Shown one piece after another: positions 46,817 to 56,281 of a DNA stretch of 64,000 nt. The notes beneath the pieces are model-generated. The model had not been told where the DNA came from, ran no database searches, and saw only the letters and a program-made list of their open reading frames with translations. A program made the translations under genes and the position numbers. The first letter of the stretch is position 1; every line of letters starts with the position of its first letter. Source of the DNA: Brachybacterium timonense (lineage in GTDB: Bacteria; Actinomycetota; Actinomycetes; Actinomycetales; Dermabacteraceae). Location: positions 1,284,616-1,348,615 of the forward strand of contig NZ_LT984895.1 in assembly GCF_900258505.1 (NCBI RefSeq). Reading direction: 5' to 3'.

Positions 46817-46996
46817 ATGGCACACGATCAGGCGTCCCCCAAAACTCAGTTCAACGTCTATCTGCCCAAAGATCTCGTCACTGCCGTCAAGCATCGCGGC
46901 ATCGACGAGGAGCTCAGCCTCTCCGCCCTTGTGGAGAAGGCCCTCACCCAGTACCTCGCGTCCGCCAAGACCGGCCCCACCCCGGAGGAGACCTGA
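46817..46996 (+). CDS. Ribbon-helix-helix (CopG-like) DNA-binding protein
   Basis: The protein is 59 residues. A beta strand ([14 protein letters not shown]) followed by two helices ([15 protein letters not shown]) is the RHH fold. The stop overlaps the VOC gene start by 1 bp (TGATG), so they are co-translated. It probably represses its own promoter. It could be an antitoxin, but no toxin partner is seen. Confidence 0.7.
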   Translation: MAHDQASPKTQFNVYLPKDLVTAVKHRGIDEELSLSALVEKALTQYLASAKTGPTPEET

Positions 46997-47793
46997 TGAC
47001 CACCCCGCCGCTGCCCGCAATGCACGTCATGCCGCTGCGTTTCAGTGCCCACCCGGCCCGGATGATCGCACTGCTGCGCGAGATCGGACTGCGCGACGTC
47101 GTCACCACCGAAGGGGACACCTTCGCAGAGCTCGCCGCGCCCGGCGGCGGCCGCGTCCTGGTCCACGCCGCGGCCGGTTCCGACACGGGAGCCGTGCCGG
47201 GGGAGACCCAGTTCTGCTTCGCCGTCGAGGACACAGACGCCTCCGCATCAGCACTGGAGGCGCGTGGGCATCAGACGCGCGTCTGGGACGAGACCTACGG
47301 ACGGCAGGGTGCCTTGATAGGACCCGCCGGCGAGTCGCTCGGCCTCAACGAGGTGCAAAAGGATCTGTACGGATACCTGCGCGGCGACGCTCCTGTCGCA
47401 GGCGCTGAGGCGGAAAACGCGCACGGGCTGCGTGTGGTCGCCATCGTTCCTAGCGCCAGGGAGGAGCGTTCTCGCGATCTCGACTTCTTCACCTCGATCG
47501 GCTTCGAGGAGGTTCCCGGCGGCGACGAGAACTGGCAGCAGGTCCAGGCCGCAGGCCGCGGCGCCATCGGCCTGCACGCCCCGATCCCCGGACTGGAGCG
47601 CAAGCGTGAGGTCCACCCGCCCCACGGCGATGTCGCCCAGGTGCACCTCGGACTCGAGACCGATGAGGACCTCGAGGCGCTCGCGGCGCGTCTGCGTGAG
47701 GCTGGGTGGGAGGCCGTCTGCGAGCGGGACCCCCTGCCCGCCGTGACGCTCAACGACCCGGATGGCCTCGCTCTCCAGATCCATCCCCGTTGA
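46996..47793 (+). CDS. VOC superfamily protein with two glyoxalase-like domains
   Basis: The protein is 265 residues with two babbb-b repeats of the VOC fold: residues about 8-115 (MPLRFSAHPARMIALLREIGLRD and ETQFCFAVEDTDASASALEARGH) and 140-262 (DLDFFTSIGFEEV and ALAARLREAGWEAVC ending TLNDPDGLALQIHPR). Metal ligands are not obvious in the first domain. The family includes dioxygenases and antibiotic-binding proteins. The specific role is unknown. Confidence 0.75.
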   Translation: MTTPPLPAMHVMPLRFSAHPARMIALLREIGLRDVVTTEGDTFAELAAPGGGRVLVHAAAGSDTGAVPGETQFCFAVEDTDASASALEARGHQTRVWDETYGRQGALIGPAGESLGLNEVQKDLYGYLRGDAPVAGAEAENAHGLRVVAIVPSAREERSRDLDFFTSIGFEEVPGGDENWQQVQAAGRGAIGLHAPIPGLERKREVHPPHGDVAQVHLGLETDEDLEALAARLREAGWEAVCERDPLPAVTLNDPDGLALQIHPR

Positions 47794-47823
47794 TCCAGCT
47801 GACTCGGCAGTCCCGAACGTATG

Positions 47824-47856
47824 GGCGGGGCTGGCGCAATAAGCTCCGGCCCCGCC
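47824..47856 (+). terminator. Terminator-like hairpin after the VOC gene
   Basis: An 8-bp stem GGCGGGGC / GCCCCGCC with a 17-nt loop lies 31 bp past the VOC stop and upstream of acsA. There is no T-run. Confidence 0.5.
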
Positions 47857-47957
47857 GTGCCGTCAGACGAAAGCGACTGTGACGCGGGTCTCCATGAGAT
47901 ACGGTGTGCCCTGACCCCGAACCGGCCATGGAACGGCCGCCCCAGGCAGGAGTGATG

Positions 47958-49910
<1,953 letters not shown>

Positions 49911-49922
49911 CGTGAGCTCCCA

Positions 49923-49960
49923 TGGGCGGCGGTGTTGCTCTTCGTGTCCACCGCCGCCCA
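49923..49960 (+). terminator. Terminator hairpin supplied by the element after acsA
   Basis: A 12-bp perfect stem TGGGCGGCGGTG / CACCGCCGCCCA with a 14-nt loop lies 12 bp past the acsA stop. It isolates acsA transcription from the element's genes. Confidence 0.7.
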
Positions 49961-50007
49961 TTGGTCACGTGCACTAGCAACGCGGGCGGTCACGATACCA
50001 TGGAACG

Positions 50008-50145
50008 ATGGCATCACAAGAAGGACCAGAGGCGCTGTTCGACACTTCACCCCCAGCGCAGCTTGCGTCGGGACGACGCAAACCGAAGGGCGCGAAGCCT
50101 GCACGAACGGTCAGGAAGGTGCAGCTTCGCAGCAGCGCGTTCTGA
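50008..50145 (+). CDS. Small basic protein (45 aa), unknown
   Basis: The product reads MASQEGPEALFDTSPPAQLASG then RRKPKGAKPARTVRKVQLRSSAF: a Ser/Pro N-terminus and a strongly basic second half, as in small nucleic-acid-binding proteins. TACCAT lies 6 nt before the ATG, suggesting leaderless transcription. A +1 shift near the stop would continue into a Lys/Arg-rich tail (LKRAKKKSAAGRAPRCRRKK), so the stop may reflect a frameshift. Confidence 0.4.
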   Translation: MASQEGPEALFDTSPPAQLASGRRKPKGAKPARTVRKVQLRSSAF

Positions 50146-50528
50146 AGAGGGCAAAAAAGAAGAGCGCCGCAGGCCGCGCGCCCCGTTGTCGTCGTAAGAA
50201 GACATAGTTGGATCTTTGACCCCACCCCGTAGGACGAGGGTAGACAGTTCGCGACCACCACCTGTCGCACCCCAACACCGCACGTATGCATCCGCACGAG
50301 GTTGGGCCTCCGGCTCTTTCGAAGTTCTCCACACGCTGGTTTGCGTTCCTGGTGCCCACACACGCATCGAGACGTGGGGGACGACCGTCCTGTCTACCGT
50401 AACGGCCTTCATGGAGATCGGGTCATGGCTCTCGCACCACCTATGTGCGCGGATTTAGACCCGCCTCGTCCGCTGTCGCATCGACCTACGTAGTCGTGAG
50501 TGAAGTGGACGAGGTTCCTTTATGACCC
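50146..50528. other. Region without a recognised gene
   Basis: These 383 bp lie inside the acsA element. Several short frames exist on both strands, but none has a good start, plausible composition or a recognisable domain. No hairpin or repeat stands out. Confidence 0.5.
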
Positions 50529-50828
50529 TCAAAGAGGGTGTTTGTCATCTGTGCTTATCGACGGGTCAACGGAGTGTTTTGCTGGCACGGGACTTGGTGC
50601 GCCGCCACAGCTTGCGGGCTGCGAGAAGAAGAAAGAGGGCGGCTGCAGCGGATGGAAGCCGGAGCACTCATCGTGGAGAAGTCCGGGGAGCGTTGCCTCC
50701 GCCGATCGGGCACCCCCGCCCGGTTGCGCAGCGGCCTCGAGCACGGTGACCTCGATGCCGCTGCGGGCAAGGGTGAGAGCGGCGGAGAGTCCGTTCGGAC
50801 CGCTGCCGACGACGATCGCGGACGTCAC
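50529..50828 (-). pseudogene. FAD-dependent oxidoreductase (phytoene-desaturase-like), N-terminal fragment
   Basis: [42 protein letters not shown] is a dinucleotide-binding GxGxxG Rossmann motif with the trailing GGGARS of the CrtI/amine-oxidase family, continuing [15 protein letters not shown]. Homology ends there; the rest to the stop is unrelated. Only about 60 of the usual 480-530 residues remain. High-GC composition sets it apart from the neighbouring element genes. Confidence 0.7.
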
Positions 50829-50892
50829 TGCGGGCCGTCATTCACAGCTAGACCCCCGAGCCTCCGCAGCACCTGACAGAGCAGGATGGAAC

Positions 50893-51111
50893 TCACACGG
50901 TGGTGTCGTCGGTGCGCGAGCGCTTTCCGGTGTCGCGGCGCCAGAAGTAGATGACGACGAGTGCGACGATGATGAGGATGCCGGCACCGAGGAGCTGCCG
51001 CCAACGCTCTTCACCGGCGATGCCGAAGAACATGCTGACGACGGCGATGCCGATGACGATGAGAACGACGATCCATGCTGCGTTCTTCGTGGAGTAGGGA
51101 CTCTTGGCCAT
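50893..51111 (-). CDS. Small two-pass membrane protein (72 aa)
   Basis: After MAKSPYSTKNA come two hydrophobic helices (AWIVVLIVIGIAVVSMFFGI and LLGAGILIIVALVVIYFW) and a basic tail RRDTGKRSRTDD. It resembles the many small actinobacterial membrane proteins of unknown role. ATG 51111 is favoured because the upstream in-frame extension (to 51228) is not protein-like. It lies next to the truncated oxidoreductase on the same strand. Confidence 0.55.
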   Translation of the reverse strand: MAKSPYSTKNAAWIVVLIVIGIAVVSMFFGIAGEERWRQLLGAGILIIVALVVIYFWRRDTGKRSRTDDTTV

Positions 51112-51347
51112 GGTCGAACCTTTCGATCGAGGGGAGCGGTACATGCCTGCCGGGATCACATGCCCGAACCGGGCGATACCTGCAATTTCCGTCACGGTCA
51201 GATTACACCCGGGCTTTGCGGGCAGCACCGCCGCGAGAGTGAACAGCGGGCGAACTCAACCGGGCGGATGTCCAAAGTGGTTAGCGGTGGTGCGTTGGTT
51301 CTTTCCTTATGGATAGAACAACGATCAATTGCGACGTCCGCCCGAAT

Positions 51348-51486
51348 GAGCATCGAGCGGGCTCGATTGTGAGCACGATGCATATCAAAACGTCGAGACA
51401 GACATCGAGGGCTGACTCGTGTCCTGCATCGTGTTGAGCATCGTGCAGATTGATATTCCTCCCGCAATCGAAACGTGCATCGAGCA
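51348..51486. repeat. Iteron-like cluster upstream of the Replic_Relax gene
   Basis: The motif GCATCG followed by TGC or AGC recurs at about 51350, 51426, 51438 and 51477, with an inverted copy GAGCACGATGC at 51371 and a weaker ACATCGAG near 51412. The 395-bp stretch 51112-51506 holds no gene. The spacing is irregular. Such clusters serve as plasmid origins or operators. Confidence 0.4.
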
Positions 51487-51506
51487 CTACAACGCGGGGA
51501 GGAATC

Positions 51507-52580
51507 ATGCCGCTACCAACGAACCTCTACGACCTTCCACTTGCAGACATGGACGTTAAAGAGGAACCCAAACGACCGAAGAGCGTACGACTTGGACAGC
51601 CGCGAGGGCGCGTGACCGAACGCAACGCACGACTGTTGGCATTCATCGGCATGTTCCCAGGAGCGGACGCCGAAGCACTGTCACTACTCAACATAAGCCA
51701 GAAGACAGCCATCAGTGAGGGCGGCGGACTCATGAGTGTGCGAGGAACCGAACAGACCTTGCGCAAGCTCTACAACCTCGAAGCGCTAGAGAAGTTCCGT
51801 CACGCAGTGACCGGAACGACGAGCTACGGACTTAGCAAACTTGGCTTCGCCTACGCACGCGAGTTCGACTACGAACTAGAGCACGGCGCGAGCATGAACG
51901 GCATCAGCATCGAGCGTCTGCGCCACTACCGCATGATCGCACTCGTCGCCGCGCAATTTGCGTCACCCATTGGCTACTTCAAGGAGTCGTTGGGCATCGA
52001 CCCCGTGGGACTCGACCAGCTCGTCACAGAACACGAGATGCGCGCGGCCTTCGAACCCGTGAAGCAAGGCCTGCGCGAGAACAAGAAGCGTGGCAAGAGC
52101 AACGACTACGGCAAGTGGCGTCACGAAATACTCGTACGAAGCTTGAACGACGTGCAAGAGGGACGCATTGAGTGGAGCAACCTACTTGAGGCGCACCCCG
52201 TGCTCTACACCATCGGATACCCACGCCGCGAGGAAAGCGTGTTGAAACCTGTGCACCAGCCCGACCTCGTCGTGAACCTCGACCGTGACCGTACGAAGGC
52301 CGCGAAGAACTTACTCGTCGAGGTCGAACTGTCGAAGAAGAGCTGGGAGAACTACGACGCAATCCTCGCAACACTTAAGGCCGAACTCGACAAGCCCTAC
52401 GTGTACAAGCGCGCCGTGTACTTCACCATCGGCCCCGGAGTGGAAACACTCATGCGCAAGGTTGACGCTGCAGGCGACTACGGCCTGTTCAAGTCCGGCA
52501 AGCTCGTCGTGCTTCCCATCTGCAACCGCGACGGAGAACCGTTGCAACCCACAAACCGAATTCGCGTGGAGGCGAAGTAA
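51507..52580 (+). CDS. Replication-relaxation-like HTH protein
   Basis: The protein is 357 residues. A winged-HTH-like N-terminus (RNARLLAFIGMFPGADAEALSLLN through TEQTLRKLYNLEALEKFRH then GTTSYGLSKLGFAYA) is followed by a nuclease-like C-terminal half with PDLVVNLDRDRTKAAKNLLVEVELSKKSWENYDAIL, resembling the PF13814 Replic_Relax group found on actinobacterial plasmids and ICEs. GGAGG lies 6 nt before ATG 51507. It is followed 2 bp later by a membrane protein gene. Codon use is less GC-biased than in the chromosome. Confidence 0.6.
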   Translation: MPLPTNLYDLPLADMDVKEEPKRPKSVRLGQPRGRVTERNARLLAFIGMFPGADAEALSLLNISQKTAISEGGGLMSVRGTEQTLRKLYNLEALEKFRHAVTGTTSYGLSKLGFAYAREFDYELEHGASMNGISIERLRHYRMIALVAAQFASPIGYFKESLGIDPVGLDQLVTEHEMRAAFEPVKQGLRENKKRGKSNDYGKWRHEILVRSLNDVQEGRIEWSNLLEAHPVLYTIGYPRREESVLKPVHQPDLVVNLDRDRTKAAKNLLVEVELSKKSWENYDAILATLKAELDKPYVYKRAVYFTIGPGVETLMRKVDAAGDYGLFKSGKLVVLPICNRDGEPLQPTNRIRVEAK

Positions 52581-52582
52581 TC

Positions 52583-52879
52583 ATGAACGACGTAATCGGC
52601 ATCTTTGACGACCTACTACGACCCATCTACCAACCACTACTTCCGTACCTCATGCCAGCGCTCATGGTCACCGTCGTGACGCTAGTTGCCGTGAGGTTCG
52701 GTCTATCGTGGCTAATCCGTGAGTGGAACCGCCTCATCAACCGCACACCACGTGCACTGCACAAGGTGAAGCGCGAGCTACTGGCGCACACCGACATCGC
52801 AGAGATGTACGCACCCGCGCAGCAGTACACACGAGACCTGCGCGAGAAGGGGGCTGCCGCACGGATGGGTGACATCTGA
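52583..52879 (+). pseudogene. Small membrane protein, 3' end replaced by IS3 sequence
   Basis: The frame reads a periplasmic-like start, one strong TM segment (LLPYLMPALMVTVVTLVAVRF), and a charged helix ending YTRDLREKG. The last residues AAARMGDI come from the inverted repeat of the IS inserted at about 52852, so the original C-terminus is lost. It starts 2 bp after the Replic_Relax-like gene, in one operon. Confidence 0.55.
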
Positions 52880-52918
52880 TCTGGCTTGCCTACTGGGCGG
52901 CCTGGAAGGATGTGCACC

Positions 52919-53227
52919 ATGCCTGCTCCCTACCCTCAGGAGTTCCGCGAAGACGTCGTGCGAGTGGCCCGGTCCCGTGAGGACGGCATCACCATCGCGC
53001 AGATCGCGAAGGACTTTGGCGTCCACGAGATGACGCTCCACAAATGGATCCGCCAAGCCGACATCGATGACGGCAACCGTCCCGGCAAGACCCGTGAGGA
53101 GTCGACGGAGCTGCGCGAGGCGCGCAAGCAGATCCGGCTGCTTCAGCAGGAGAACGAGGTCCTCCGCCGCGCCGCCGCCTACCTGTCCCAGGCAAACCTG
53201 CCGGGAAAAGGTTCTACCCGCTCGTGA
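52919..53227 (+). CDS. IS3 family transposase OrfA
   Basis: The protein is 102 residues. An HTH (QEFREDVVRVARSREDGITIAQIAKDFGVHEMTLHKWIRQ) precedes a leucine-rich coiled coil (ELREARKQIRLLQQENEVLRRAAAYL). The stop overlaps orfB by 4 bp. Confidence 0.88.
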   Translation: MPAPYPQEFREDVVRVARSREDGITIAQIAKDFGVHEMTLHKWIRQADIDDGNRPGKTREESTELREARKQIRLLQQENEVLRRAAAYLSQANLPGKGSTRS

Positions 53228-54084
53228 GCGAGCTCGCCGACGATGGGATCCCCGTCGCGGTGTCCCTGCGGGTCCTGAAGCTCTCCCGCCAGCCCTACTA
53301 CCGCTGGCGGCATCAACAGGTCACCAACGCCGAGCTGATCGAGGCCTATCGTGCCAACGCCCTGCTGGACGCCCACCGCGACGACCCTGAGTGCGGCTAC
53401 CGGCTCCTGGTCGACGAAGCCGCCGAGGCCGGCGAGAAGATGTGTGAGCGGACCGCGTGGAAGATCTGCCGGGACAACCAGTGGCGGTCCGTGTTCGGGA
53501 AGAAGCGCGGCAAGAACGGGAAGCGTCCCGGGCCACCGGTCCACGACGATCTCGTGAAGCGGGACTTCTCCGCCGATGACATCAACGAACTGTGGCTGAC
53601 CGACATCACGGAACACCGGACCGACGAGGGCAAGCTCTACCTGTGCGCGATCAAGGACGTGTTCTCCGGCCGCATCGTCGGCTACTCGATCAGCGACCGA
53701 ATGAAGGCTCGCCTCGCAGTGAATGCCCTGGACAACGCGATATCCAGGCGTCGTGACGCTGCTGGTTGCATCGTGCACTCGGACCGCGGATCCCAGTTCC
53801 GGTCACGGAAGTTCGTGCACGCCCTGAACCGTCACCACCTCATCGGATCGATGGGGCAAGCCGGCGCTGCCGGCGACAACGCCGCGATGGAGTCCTTCTT
53901 CTCATTGCTGCAGAAGAACGTCCTGGACCGCAAGCGTTGGCGGACCCGAGAGGAGCTACGGATCGCGATCGTCACCTGGATCGAACGCACCTACCACCGT
54001 CGTCGCCGGCAGGCCCGTCTGGGCAGATTGACCCCCATCGAATACGAGGCGATCATAAACCCGGCCGTGAGCCTCGCGGCCTGA
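53224..54084 (+). CDS. IS3 family transposase OrfB
   Basis: The protein is 286 residues starting with GTG. The HTH_21 region is followed by the rve core: LWLTDITEH (Asp), CIVHSDRGSQF (Asp) and GDNAAMESFFSLLQKNVLD (Glu). The frame is complete and may be active, alone or as an OrfAB frameshift product. Confidence 0.9.
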   Translation: MSELADDGIPVAVSLRVLKLSRQPYYRWRHQQVTNAELIEAYRANALLDAHRDDPECGYRLLVDEAAEAGEKMCERTAWKICRDNQWRSVFGKKRGKNGKRPGPPVHDDLVKRDFSADDINELWLTDITEHRTDEGKLYLCAIKDVFSGRIVGYSISDRMKARLAVNALDNAISRRRDAAGCIVHSDRGSQFRSRKFVHALNRHHLIGSMGQAGAAGDNAAMESFFSLLQKNVLDRKRWRTREELRIAIVTWIERTYHRRRRQARLGRLTPIEYEAIINPAVSLAA

Positions 54085-54099
54085 CACCCCAACTGTCAC

Positions 54100-54486
54100 C
54101 TAAACGTGCGGCAGTCCCCATGTCTTGAACTTGATGCCGTGTTGTTCGCTGAGATCGACGAGGTCTTCGAACTCTCGCGGTCGTCGTGTGAGTCGTGAGA
54201 ACGAGTAGGCGATGATGTACTCGAACTTGCCTGCTCGCGCGTCGGCGAGTAGTCGCGGGTAGTCGACGCGCTTCTTGCGCTTGTCTGTCTTGCCTGACGC
54301 GCCGATGTCGTTGTCGCTGTATAACTCGTAGACCTCTAGACCATTGCGCTCCGCGAGCTTCCGGCAGTCGTCCTCCTGCCGTTTTACACCCTTTGCCTCG
54401 CCCTCGCGGTCGTCACTGATCCGCGTGTAGATCGCGCATCGCTTGCCCTCCGTTTGCCCATCGTCGTCGGTCACGTCGCCTCCCAT
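54100..54486 (-). pseudogene. Serine recombinase (integrase), N-terminal catalytic domain only
   Basis: CAIYTRISDDREGEAKGVKRQEDDCRKLAERNG has the YTRxS catalytic Ser of resolvase/integrase domains, followed by DNDIGASGKTDKRKKRVDYPRLLADARAG and IIAYSFSRLTRRPREFEDL with the active-site Arg pair. About 122 residues remain before IS3 sequence ends the frame. Large serine integrases normally run 450-550 residues. It sits at the right edge of the acsA element and was presumably its integrase. Confidence 0.8.
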
Positions 54487-54511
54487 CGTTGGTTTTATAC
54501 AACATTACATA

Positions 54512-54817
54512 ACCACCGGCCAAGCCGTCGTGGCCTTCGTGATCCTGCGTGAGGGCACAAAGCAGGCGGTCCAGGATGTCGGGGGAGAAGACGCGGCCTG
54601 CGAGATTCTTCGCCGACACGTGGGATCCGAGATCGGCCCGATCGCCAAACCGAAGCGTGTGCTGCTGGTCACCGAGCTGCCGAAGACCCGCTCCGGCAAG
54701 ATCATGCGCCGCCTGCTCCGTGATGTCGCCGAGAACCGCCAGGTGGGCGACACCCAGACCCTGGCCGACGCCTCTGTAATGGACCTGATCCAGAAGGGAC
54801 TCAGCGGGAAACGCTGA
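54512..54817 (+). pseudogene. acsA: Displaced original 3' end of acsA
   Basis: In frame from the ACCACCGG junction it reads TTGQAVVAFVILREG and then EIGPIAKPKRVLLVTELPKTRSGKIMRRLLRDVAENRQ, a complete second AcsA C-terminus with chromosomal-style GC-rich codons. It has no start of its own. Together with 47958-49627 it reconstitutes the pre-insertion gene. The end overlaps the convergent DUF4097-like gene by 17 bp. Confidence 0.85.
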
Positions 54818-55631
54818 TCTGCCCCGTCGAGACACGGGCACTGATGCGGGTCGCGTCCTGTCCGGGTGCGGCCCGCATCGTCTCGTCCACGGTCACGTCC
54901 CCGACATCGACCGCCGTGGTGACGTCGTAGCGCTGTGTACCGGGAGCGGTGATACGCAGGTCGCCGACCTCCACCTGAGCGGTGATCGCAGACGTCGCAT
55001 TCTCCGGCAGCGTGATGTCGAGGTCACCGACGTCCACCGACGCTGTGATGCTCGCGTGCTCGCCCTCGATCTCGACTTCGCCGATGTCGGCGTTCACCTG
55101 GAGGTCCAGTGCATGTCCGTCGGGAACCAGCACGAGGAGTGTCGGCGAGGAGGCCCTGAAGGCGTCGGCCGACCCCGAGTAGCGCGGCTGGGTGACGGTG
55201 ACCCGGGCAGCAGATCCGCCGGTGGTCTCCACACGGGCGCGCGCCTCATCCTGACCGGCAGTGAAACTGCGTGCGCCGGCGGGCGCCATGCCGATCGTGA
55301 CCTCTGAGACCTCGGTGGAGGGCAGTACGGTGACGCCGCCCAGATCGACGTCGACCTCGAGCGAGGAGGGCAGGCCGAGCCCGGTGCGCGTCTCGTGGAG
55401 CGGGAACGCCTGGGCGGTGCGCCAGGAGATGAACGAGCTCAGCGACAGTGCGCCGACGGCGAGGACGATCACGGTGACTCCGAGCGCGGCCAGAAGCCTG
55501 CGCAGCCGCCGCTGGCCGGGGCCCGGGGTGAGCCGTCGGGCTGGCTCTCTGAGCGGCCGCGGAGAGGCGCTGGACGAGGAATCGACGATAGCGGTCTGCG
55601 GGTTGGGTGGGGTCTGCGTCATCGGGATCAC
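54801..55631 (-). CDS. DUF4097-like membrane-anchored beta-helix protein
   Basis: The protein is 276 residues starting with GTG, overlapping the response-regulator stop (GTGA). One TM helix (AALGVTVIVLAVGALSLSSFISW) anchors a C-terminal region of short repeats (VDVGDLDITLPEN, VEVGDLRITAPG, VDVGDVTVDETM) that build a beta solenoid, as in DUF4097/LiaG-like proteins often controlled by envelope-stress two-component systems. It is likely part of the output of the adjacent kinase/regulator pair. Confidence 0.75.
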   Translation of the reverse strand: MIPMTQTPPNPQTAIVDSSSSASPRPLREPARRLTPGPGQRRLRRLLAALGVTVIVLAVGALSLSSFISWRTAQAFPLHETRTGLGLPSSLEVDVDLGGVTVLPSTEVSEVTIGMAPAGARSFTAGQDEARARVETTGGSAARVTVTQPRYSGSADAFRASSPTLLVLVPDGHALDLQVNADIGEVEIEGEHASITASVDVGDLDITLPENATSAITAQVEVGDLRITAPGTQRYDVTTAVDVGDVTVDETMRAAPGQDATRISARVSTGQISVSR

Positions 55632-56281
55632 TTCTCCTCGGACTCCAGGAAGCGCAGGACCGCCATCACTCGACGGTTCTCACCGTCGACCGGAGGCAGG
55701 TCCAGCTTGGTCAGCAGCGAGGAGATGTGCTTCTCCACGCTGCCGGGGGAGACGAACAGTGCATCTGCGATCGCCCGGTTCGAACGGCCCTGGGCCATCA
55801 GCTCGAGCACCTCTCGCTCGCGGGTGGTCAGCGTCTCCAGCACACGGCGACGCCTGGAGCGGATGAAGATCTGCTGGACCACCTCCGGGTCCAGCCAGGT
55901 GCCTCCGGATCCGACCGTGTCCACGATGCGCAGGAAGTCCTCGACATCGGCGACCCGGTCCTTGAGCACATAGCCGAGCGCGCGTGGCGAGTCGGCGATG
56001 AGATCGGACGCGTAGCGCTCCTCGACGTACTGGGACAGGACCACGAGGGCGACATCGGGATCCTGGTCACGGATCAGGGAGGCGGCGTGTACGCCCTCAT
56101 CGGTGAAGGTGGGCGGCATGCGCACATCGACGATCGCGAGGTCGGGCTGATGGTGGCTCACCGCCGCCAGCAGTGCGGAGGCGTCGCCGACGGCGGCGAC
56201 CACCTGGTGGCCGCTCTCGGTGAGCAGCCGCTCCAGTCCTGCTCGCAGCAGGACAGCGTCATCGGCGATCACGATCCTCAT
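55628..56281 (-). CDS. NarL/LuxR-type response regulator
   Basis: The protein is 217 residues. The receiver domain has the acidic pair (IVIADDAVLLR) and phospho-Asp in LAIVDVRMPP, with Lys in YVLKDRVAD. The C-terminal LuxR HTH reads LTTREREVLELMAQGRSNRAIADALFVSPGSVEKHISSLLTKL. It overlaps the kinase stop and the DUF4097-like start by 4 bp each, forming a three-gene operon. Confidence 0.92.
   Translation of the reverse strand: MRIVIADDAVLLRAGLERLLTESGHQVVAAVGDASALLAAVSHHQPDLAIVDVRMPPTFTDEGVHAASLIRDQDPDVALVVLSQYVEERYASDLIADSPRALGYVLKDRVADVEDFLRIVDTVGSGGTWLDPEVVQQIFIRSRRRRVLETLTTREREVLELMAQGRSNRAIADALFVSPGSVEKHISSLLTKLDLPPVDGENRRVMAVLRFLESEEK

Larger units (their letters stand above)
52852..54117 (+). 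mobile_element. IS3-family element inside the acsA element
   Basis: Imperfect inverted repeats containing CTGCCGCACG and GGTGACA bound the element at about 52852 and 54117. It carries orfA and orfB with a 4-bp overlap. It is unrelated in sequence to the IS3 at 6357. The flanks are a truncated membrane-protein gene and a truncated recombinase gene, so insertion was accompanied by a deletion. No clear target duplication was found. Confidence 0.8.

Noticed and set aside
50146-50207. A Lys/Arg-rich extension of the 45-aa protein by frameshift.
   Set aside because: It needs an unsupported +1 shift with no slippery site. It is noted only as a possible sequencing error.
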